39,464 nucleotides of DNA from Colivivens sp963626085 (lineage in GTDB: Bacteria; Bacteroidota; Bacteroidia; Bacteroidales; Bacteroidaceae): NCBI GenBank assembly GCA_963626085.1, contig CAVFVJ010000017.1, forward strand, positions 1 to 39,464. The letters are read 5' to 3'. Below the pieces are notes generated by a model. That model ran no database searches, had not been told where the DNA came from, and saw only the letters and a program-made list of their open reading frames with translations. Shown in pieces: positions 33,970 through 39,464 of this stretch; positions within the stretch are counted from its first letter, which is position 1, and each line of letters starts with the position of its first letter. The position numbers and the translations under genes were made by a program.

Positions 33970-34986
33970 ATGTTTAGATTCGCATACCCCATATATCTAT
34001 ATCTTCTGGTTCTCGTGCCTTTGTTCACGGCTTTGTTCGTGTTCTTGAGGTATCAGAGAAAACAACGGTTGAGAAAATTCGGAGACTTGCAGTTGCTTGC
34101 TCGTCTCATGCCGGATGTATCAGGAGTGCGCCCAGTAGTCAAGTTCTCCTTGATGATGGTGGCTCTCGCTCTGATTGTGTTCATTATGGCGCGCCCTCAG
34201 TACGGAATGCGCAACAGGGAGTACAAGCGTTCGGGTATAGAGGCGATGATTGCCGTTGACGTATCCAACTCCATGCTTTGCGAGGATATCTCACCGAGCA
34301 GATTACAGAAGTCGAAGATGATTGTGAGCAAACTCATTGACCAACTGGATGAGGACAAGCTGGGGCTGGTGGCGTTCGCAGGCACATCTGTCACTCTGCT
34401 ACCGATAACCTCCGATTATGTTTCGGCTAAGATGTTCCTCGACCAACTGGACCCTAAGACGATAACCCTACAAGGAACGGATCTGGGCGATGCGATCAAC
34501 CGCTCGGTTGCTGGCTTCAATCAGAAGTCGACTACTGGAAAGGCTCTCATACTCATCACCGATGCGGAGGACAACGAGAACAAGGCTGTCGAGGCGGCAC
34601 GGGCAGCGAAGGAAAAAGGTATCCGTATCTTCGTACTGTCGGTGGGTACAGCACAGGGCGGACCGATTCCGTTGGGAAACAACCAGTTCAAGAAAGACTC
34701 CGATGGTAATGTGGTGACTACCAAACTGAATGAGGCTGTAGGCAAGGAGATTGCCAAGGCTGGTAATGGGGTGTATATACATGTGGACCGTACAGATGAT
34801 GCGCAGACCATACTCGAAGGCGAGATAGCAAAGATGCAAAAGGAGGATTTCACTACATCCATGTATTCTGAATATGACGAGCAGTTCATTGCTGTAGCCA
34901 TCTTGCTGTTCATAGTGTTGTGTATCGAGATATGCATAATGGACAAGAGAAACCGTTTGCTGGACAAAATTAGTTTGTTTAAATAG
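33970..34986 (+). CDS. batB: BatB: VWA domain membrane protein
   Basis: A paralogue of batA: 338 residues with helices at ~7-26 and ~58-74, the ARPQYG motif, a VWA domain with MIDAS DVSNS (97-101) and LITDAEDNEN, and a C-terminal helix. I use the ATG at 33970; a TTG start at 33952 would add six residues. BatA and BatB are often fused or adjacent and are thought to form one membrane complex. A 36-nt gap separates it from batA and 20 nt from batC. Confidence 0.93.
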   Translation: MFRFAYPIYLYLLVLVPLFTALFVFLRYQRKQRLRKFGDLQLLARLMPDVSGVRPVVKFSLMMVALALIVFIMARPQYGMRNREYKRSGIEAMIAVDVSNSMLCEDISPSRLQKSKMIVSKLIDQLDEDKLGLVAFAGTSVTLLPITSDYVSAKMFLDQLDPKTITLQGTDLGDAINRSVAGFNQKSTTGKALILITDAEDNENKAVEAARAAKEKGIRIFVLSVGTAQGGPIPLGNNQFKKDSDGNVVTTKLNEAVGKEIAKAGNGVYIHVDRTDDAQTILEGEIAKMQKEDFTTSMYSEYDEQFIAVAILLFIVLCIEICIMDKRNRLLDKISLFK

Positions 34987-35006
34987 ATATGAGGGGAATT
35001 TGATTG

Positions 35007-35837
35007 ATGACGTGCTTTAGATATATATCAGTGTTGTGCCTGTCGCTTTGTTCTGTAGTCGCTTTCTCACAGAACAGTGACCGTGACTGTATACGTATGG
35101 GCAACAAGAGTTTCAGAGAGAAGGATTATAACAAGGCGGAGACCTACTACCGTAAGGCTTTGGACAAGAATCCATCGCTGGAGGCGTTCTATAATCTTGG
35201 TAACTCTTTGGCGTTCCAAAACAAGGACTCCGTAGCTTTTGAGCAGTACAAGCAAGCGTTGGAACAGGTAGCCGAGACTCCTGAAAAGAAAGCCTTTGTC
35301 TATCACAATATGGGTAATCTGGCGTATGTTGTCGGTTGTAGTCTGATGAAAGCTAACAGTCCCGATGCTACTAAGTCTTTTGCCCAGGCAGTGGAGCTGT
35401 ACAAGAGTGCTCTCAGGTGCAGTCCAACTGATAACGAGACTCGCTACAACCTTGCAATGGCTCAGTATATGTTGAAGAAGAACCAACAGAAGAACCAGAA
35501 CAACAATCAGCAGAATCAGAACCAGCAGGATAAGGAGAAAAACAAGGATAAGAACGACAAGAGTCAAGGCAAGGATCAAGACAACCAGGATAAGGATAAG
35601 AACAAGAACCAGGACAAAAAAGATCAGGGCGATCAAGATAAAGACAATCAGGATAAGAACAAACAAGACCAAAATAAGGATAAGAACCAGGACAAGCAGC
35701 AGTCGCAGGAAGGTCAGATGGATGACAAGACTGCAGAACAGTTGCTCAATTCAGCCCAACAAGACGAGAAAGCCGTGCAGCGCAAGGTGCAGAAGGCAGA
35801 GAAGGCTCATCGTAATGGACTGGAGAAGGACTGGTGA
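35007..35837 (+). CDS. batC: BatC: secreted TPR protein with K/Q/N/D-rich repeat tail
   Basis: A 276-residue exported protein: signal peptide 1-~20 (SVLCLSLCSVVAFSQ), about three TPRs (~25-150; YNKAETYYRKALDKNPSLEAFYNLG), then ~80 residues of Lys, Asp, Gln and Asn (about 156-236), and a short helical C-terminus with QKAEKAHRNGLEKDW. This is the standard BatC plan: TPR scaffold plus charged tail. I start at the ATG at 35007; a TTG one codon earlier gives almost the same protein. The repeat tail is a likely site of replication slippage. Confidence 0.9.
   Translation: MTCFRYISVLCLSLCSVVAFSQNSDRDCIRMGNKSFREKDYNKAETYYRKALDKNPSLEAFYNLGNSLAFQNKDSVAFEQYKQALEQVAETPEKKAFVYHNMGNLAYVVGCSLMKANSPDATKSFAQAVELYKSALRCSPTDNETRYNLAMAQYMLKKNQQKNQNNNQQNQNQQDKEKNKDKNDKSQGKDQDNQDKDKNKNQDKKDQGDQDKDNQDKNKQDQNKDKNQDKQQSQEGQMDDKTAEQLLNSAQQDEKAVQRKVQKAEKAHRNGLEKDW
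35475..35715. repeat. Low-complexity A-rich repeat within batC
   Basis: Imperfect units of the kind AACAAG/GATAAG/CAGGACAAG are repeated across ~240 bp and encode a near-continuous run of K, D, N and Q. G and T are scarce. Slippage here would change the length of the BatC tail in multiples of one codon or shift frame. Confidence 0.75.
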
Positions 35838-35901
35838 TGGTCTCGTTCGTAAAAATAAACTATAAAGAAAGGGTAACGATACTATAAGAAAGGGTGTTGA
35901 T

Positions 35902-38505
35902 ATGAAGAAATTAATCGTGGCGGCTTCGCTTGTGATGTTGGGCGTTTCGTGTGCGGTGGCTGACAATGTGACGTTCCATGCGTCTGCTCCGTCTGTGGTT
36001 GAGGTCGGTGAGAGGTTCCGCATACAATACAGTGTAAACTCGCAGGACGTGTCGGACTTCTCCTATCCGTCATTCAACGGCTTTGACGTGATATACGGAC
36101 CGAGTACATCGTCTCAGACCAGCGTGCAGTTCGTCAACGGAAAAATGTCACAAAGTAGTTCGTATACCTACACCTTTACGCTCGTGGCACAGAATACCGG
36201 CACATTCACCGTGCCTTCCGCCAGCATTCAGGTGGGAGGTAAGACCTATAAGTCGCAGAGCCTCAAGATTAAGGTGGTGGCTGCCTCTGGAGACGGACAC
36301 CAACAGACACAACGTCAGTCCCGACAAGGCGGACAGACTGTGTCGCAGCCCCGGAGTTCCGACATATCCTCTTCCGACCTGTTTATGACCGCCAATGCCA
36401 GTCGTACTAAGGTGTATGAGCAGGAGGCGATACTGGTGACTTACAAGTTGTACACACTGGTTAATCTTACGCAGTTAGACGGTAAGTTGCCCACATTGGA
36501 CGGATTTCAGATACAGGAGATAAATCTGCCACGCACAAAGGAATTCACCACAGAGAGTTATAACGGCAAGATATACCATACGGTTGTGTGGACTCAGTAT
36601 GTGCTCTTCCCACAGAAGTCGGGTACATTGGAGATACCTCCTATAACATACGAGGGTGTCGTGGTGCAACAGAACCGCGCCATAGACCCCATAGAGGCAT
36701 TCTTCAACGGAAATGCTGGCATGATTGAGGTGAAGAAAAAAATCACCACTCCCAAACTGACAATACATGTGAGTCCGCTCCCTGCTAAACCAGCTAATTT
36801 CTCTGGGGCAGTGGGTACGTTTAGCATCTCATCATCCATCAATAGCGATAAAGTGAAGGCGAATGATGCCCTCACCTTGAAGGTGCGTGTAAAGGGAACG
36901 GGTAACATGAAACTCATATCCGCTCCTGAAGTGGCGTTCCCAAAGGATTTTGAGACGTATGACGCGAAAACAACCGACAATTTCTCCCTTACTCACTCAG
37001 GGCTGAGTGGTTTCCGAGAGTTCGAATACCTGGCAGTGCCGCGCCATCCTGGCAAGTATACCATACCAGCCGCTGAGTTCGTGTACTTCGACACGGGGAC
37101 TCATACATACAAGACTCTCAAGACTGAGCCTTATACGATAACAGTGGAGAAGGGTAGTGGGTCTAACGGGTCGATGTCCAGTTATGTGAACAACCAACAG
37201 GATGTAAAGGAACTGAACCAGGATATTCGCTACATCAAGACCAACGCAGTGAAGCCCCACCGCCCGGACGACAACCTCTTCGACTCGTGGAAGTACTGGG
37301 GCGCATACCTAATTCCATTGGTCCTTTTCGCCGTGACGCTGATTGTGGGTCACAAGCGAGTTAGGGATAACGCCAATATCGCCAGGAGCCGTGGACGCAG
37401 AGCCAACAAAGTGGCAGGGAAGCGTCTGAAGGTGGCAAACAGACTTTTGCGAGAGAAGAACCAAAATGAGTTCTACGATGAGGTCATGCGAGCCCTGTGG
37501 GGATATATAGCAGACAAACTGAATATACCGCTTGCCACACTCAATAAGGAGAATGTGAATATGCAGTTGACGGATAAGCACGTCGGTCAGCAGCTGATAG
37601 ACGAATTTATCAAGGCACTCGATGAATGTGAGTTCGCCCGTTATGCCCCAGGCAATTCCAACGAGAATATGGAGGCTGTGTATGACAGGGCTGTCAATGT
37701 AATTGAGAAGATGGAGAACACAATAAAGAACACAACCGCAGCTAAACCTAAGAAGACTGGGATGGCAGTAGTCTTGGCACTGCTTGGGCTGTCACTTGCC
37801 ACTTCAGTGTCAGCGCAGACAAAACAGGAGGCAGACAGTCTCTATGCCAAGGAACAGTACGCTGCAGCTGCAATTGTCTATCAGAAGGTAATAGATAAGT
37901 GTGGAGTCGCCCCAGAACTCTACTATAATCTCGGCAACTGTTACTACAAACTCGACGAGACCGCCAAGGCAATATTGAACTATGAACGGGCTCTACTGCT
38001 CGACCCGAGTGATGGCGACATAAAGACGAATCTCGCCCTGGCGCGCGCCAAGACCACCGACAAAGTGACACCTTCTTCGGAGATGTTCTTCGTCTCGTGG
38101 TGGAGAGGCTTGACCAACATGATGAAAATCAGTGATTGGATGATTGTGGCGTTCATCGCCTTTGTACTTACGCTCGTCGGCATACTTGTCTATGCGTTCA
38201 TGACTGTAGTCCGATACAGGAAGATTGGTGCGTATGGTGCGCTGTTGTGCCTTGCCATATCTGTAGTGGCGAACCTAAGTGCGCTGTCCCAGTACCTTAC
38301 GGTCATACATCGGGACTATGCCGTTGTGATGACCCCTGCAGTGACCGTGAAGAGTTCGCCAAGCGGAAGCGGCACCGACCTGTTCGTCATTCATGAAGGC
38401 TCCAAGGTGGAGGTCCTCGACAGTTCAATGAAAGAGTGGCGTGAGGTGAAACTGGAGGAAGGCAAGGTTGGCTGGGTGCGTGTGAGTGACCTTGAAGTGA
38501 TATAA
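35902..38505 (+). CDS. BatD-BatE fusion protein
   Basis: An 867-residue protein equal to BatD plus BatE in one frame. BatD part: signal peptide 1-~21, periplasmic beta-rich domains (~22-440), membrane helix ~465-486, then a charged cytoplasmic segment. BatE part starts at Met621 (plus-strand 37762): a signal-peptide-like segment ending ATSVSAQ (621-640), TPRs (~640-710), helices ~746-767 and ~776-799, and an SH3-like domain (~804-867). The 247-residue BatE part is the size of a free-standing BatE. The internal hydrophobic segment would act as a membrane crossing, placing the TPRs in the periplasm. It ends the bat genes; 29 nt separate it from the PAP2 gene. The alternative that batE is also translated from its own start is possible. 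Confidence 0.88.
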   Translation: MKKLIVAASLVMLGVSCAVADNVTFHASAPSVVEVGERFRIQYSVNSQDVSDFSYPSFNGFDVIYGPSTSSQTSVQFVNGKMSQSSSYTYTFTLVAQNTGTFTVPSASIQVGGKTYKSQSLKIKVVAASGDGHQQTQRQSRQGGQTVSQPRSSDISSSDLFMTANASRTKVYEQEAILVTYKLYTLVNLTQLDGKLPTLDGFQIQEINLPRTKEFTTESYNGKIYHTVVWTQYVLFPQKSGTLEIPPITYEGVVVQQNRAIDPIEAFFNGNAGMIEVKKKITTPKLTIHVSPLPAKPANFSGAVGTFSISSSINSDKVKANDALTLKVRVKGTGNMKLISAPEVAFPKDFETYDAKTTDNFSLTHSGLSGFREFEYLAVPRHPGKYTIPAAEFVYFDTGTHTYKTLKTEPYTITVEKGSGSNGSMSSYVNNQQDVKELNQDIRYIKTNAVKPHRPDDNLFDSWKYWGAYLIPLVLFAVTLIVGHKRVRDNANIARSRGRRANKVAGKRLKVANRLLREKNQNEFYDEVMRALWGYIADKLNIPLATLNKENVNMQLTDKHVGQQLIDEFIKALDECEFARYAPGNSNENMEAVYDRAVNVIEKMENTIKNTTAAKPKKTGMAVVLALLGLSLATSVSAQTKQEADSLYAKEQYAAAAIVYQKVIDKCGVAPELYYNLGNCYYKLDETAKAILNYERALLLDPSDGDIKTNLALARAKTTDKVTPSSEMFFVSWWRGLTNMMKISDWMIVAFIAFVLTLVGILVYAFMTVVRYRKIGAYGALLCLAISVVANLSALSQYLTVIHRDYAVVMTPAVTVKSSPSGSGTDLFVIHEGSKVEVLDSSMKEWREVKLEEGKVGWVRVSDLEVI

Positions 38506-38534
38506 TGATGTCGGACAAGTGAAATAATACGTGT

Positions 38535-39227
38535 ATGCTGGAATATTTGAATGAGTTGGACACCTTCGCCACACTGGCTCTTAACGGCAGTGACTCCCTC
38601 TTTATGGACAACCTGATGGTTTGTGTCACCAATACGTTTTCGTGGTCGCTCGTCATACTGATGTTACTCGTGGTCGTGTTCCGTAACAACGATGTGCGCA
38701 ATGGGGTAATAGTGCTTGTTGCCATCGGACTGATGATACTGGTGGCTGACAGACTGTGCTCGGGACTGGTGAAACCCACCGTAGCTCGTCTGCGCCCCAC
38801 ACAAAACCCCGAGATAATGTACCTCTTCGATGTGGTGAACAACTACAGGGGAGGGCGTTTCGGCTTCTTCTCCGGTCACGCCTGCAATACATTTTGCATG
38901 GCTATGTTCCTCTCCAGACTCTTTCATTACCGTCCTGTGACGGTCACGCTGTTCTTCTGGGCTGCCTCGACCACTTTCACGCGACTGTACCTTGGTGTGC
39001 ATTTTCTGGGCGACGTGCTCGTTGGGCTGACCGTAGGCTGTCTGATAGGCTGGCTCTTCTATTATATATATAATAAGGTAGCATCAAAGCTACGAACCTC
39101 TCGCCTCGTGTCCGACCAGTTTACCCCGACTGGCTATCAGAAGAAAGATATGTATCAGTTCCTTACAGTAGTCTTTGCCAACTATATTCTGGTACTTGTG
39201 TTCTCCCTTATGCTTGGCGTGAGGTGA
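38535..39227 (+). CDS. PAP2 family phosphatase
   Basis: A 230-residue membrane phosphatase with the three PAP2 motifs: KxxxxxxRP (Lys80, Arg87, Pro88), PSGH-like SGH with catalytic His115, and RxxxxxHxxxD (Arg150, His156, Asp160). Five to six hydrophobic helices surround them. The family removes phosphate from lipid phosphates such as undecaprenyl pyrophosphate or phosphatidic acid, or from lipid A in some bacteria. It follows the bat fusion by 29 nt on the same strand and is probably its last co-transcribed gene. The 105 nt between it and the tRNA promoter hold a weak GTTTC/GGAAAC hairpin and nothing else I recognise. Confidence 0.93.
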   Translation: MLEYLNELDTFATLALNGSDSLFMDNLMVCVTNTFSWSLVILMLLVVVFRNNDVRNGVIVLVAIGLMILVADRLCSGLVKPTVARLRPTQNPEIMYLFDVVNNYRGGRFGFFSGHACNTFCMAMFLSRLFHYRPVTVTLFFWAASTTFTRLYLGVHFLGDVLVGLTVGCLIGWLFYYIYNKVASKLRTSRLVSDQFTPTGYQKKDMYQFLTVVFANYILVLVFSLMLGVR

Positions 39228-39332
39228 CCTGCAGTTCTTGCGTTTCTGCCCCGGAAACACCTCCTAAAAGGCTCAGAATAGGGGTTGGAATACGGAAAAA
39301 TGCATGTTTTTGAAAAAAAAGCACGAAAACAT

Positions 39333-39363
39333 TTTGTGGTATCGGAGAATATGTCTACCTTTG
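39333..39363 (+). promoter_or_regulatory. Promoter of the tRNA-Val gene
   Basis: TTTG (39333-39336), a 19-nt spacer and TACCTTTG (39356-39363) form a consensus Bacteroidetes promoter. The start would be near 39369, about 35 nt before the tRNA. Confidence 0.8.
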
Positions 39364-39403
39364 CACTCGCTTTCGGAAAGGAACACCGGAGGCACCCTAA
39401 GAA

Positions 39404-39464
39404 GGGCGTTTAGCTCAGCTGGTTCAGAGCGTCTGCCTTACAAGCAGAGGGTCGGCGGTTCGAA
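39404..39464 (+). tRNA. tRNA-Val (anticodon UAC), 5' part, cut by the window end
   Basis: The acceptor arm GGGCGTT (39404-39410), D arm (TAGCTCAGCTGGTTCAGAG), anticodon stem TCTGC/GCAGA and loop CTTACAA with anticodon TAC (39439-39441), and the start of the T arm (GGTTCGAA) are present. The 3' end lies beyond the window. It reads GUA/GUG valine codons. Confidence 0.93.

Noticed and set aside
35067..35672. A 201-codon minus-strand frame that looks like a hydrophobic membrane protein
   Set aside because: It is the complement of batC's K/Q/N/D repeat, which automatically reads as Leu/Val/Ile runs.
35475..35715. Repeats that might be a CRISPR array
   Set aside because: Units are short, imperfect and in one reading frame, without conserved repeats of 24-40 bp or unique spacers.
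39241..39260. GTTTC/GGAAAC hairpin after the PAP2 gene as a terminator
   Set aside because: The stem has only 5 bp and no T-tract, so I do not annotate it.

Overview
The window looks like chromosome of a Bacteroidales bacterium, most likely Prevotella-like. Eleven upstream regions carry the phylum's -7 box (TAnnTTTG), several with a TTTG -33 box 18-21 nt upstream. Shine-Dalgarno sequences are almost absent. The gene content also fits: a complete MoxR/Bat aerotolerance-type operon, L28-L33-DUF4295-ftsY-rimO, a thiamine TonB receptor with PnuT, a DPE2-like GH77 glucanotransferase, and a DUF4859 secreted protein with a Bacteroidales-style C-terminal tail. Genus assignment is inference.

Layout. 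(1) 1-2606 is an accessory edge: a truncated AbiH-like gene joined to a truncated RhuM-like gene, a dense cluster of palindromes (645-755), and two overlapping family-2 glycosyltransferases on the minus strand. (2) 2694-6145: alaS and an SDR dehydrogenase on plus. (3) 6139-10649 minus: malQ followed by a secreted S9 peptidase. (4) 10831-16498 plus: recJ-recQ-TPR-trpS, tightly packed (recJ and recQ overlap by 41 nt). (5) 16635-17366 plus: a Kdo/WaaP-type lipopolysaccharide kinase, tail-to-tail with (6) 17315-20483 minus: a TPP-riboswitch-controlled operon of a TonB-dependent receptor and PnuT. (7) 20576-25212 minus: a five-module DUF4859-like secreted protein and a secreted CocE/NonD (S15-like) hydrolase, separated by a terminator that overlaps the next promoter. 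(8) 25276-29826 plus: rpmB-rpmG-DUF4295, a terminator, then ftsY-rimO-HU and a membrane-spanning HU-LysM protein. (9) 29916-39227 plus: moxR-DUF58-BatD-like-batA-batB-batC-batD/batE fusion and a PAP2 phosphatase. (10) A promoter and a tRNA-Val(UAC) gene cut off by the window end.

How genes work together. The riboswitch operon should import thiamine or its precursors across both membranes when TPP is low. The Bat operon encodes a MoxR AAA+ ATPase with VWA, TPR and SH3 membrane partners that probably form one envelope complex. FtsY, RimO, L28, L33 and DUF4295 serve the ribosome and co-translational targeting. RecJ and RecQ cooperate at stalled forks and in end resection.

Most unusual points: an HU DNA-binding domain joined through one membrane helix to a periplasmic LysM domain; an in-frame BatD-BatE fusion that keeps BatE's signal-like segment; a near-consensus Shine-Dalgarno in front of rpmG; the palindrome cluster beside the AbiH/RhuM deletion scar; and the multi-module DUF4859 protein. 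All functions are assigned from sequence motifs alone; no database search was run.
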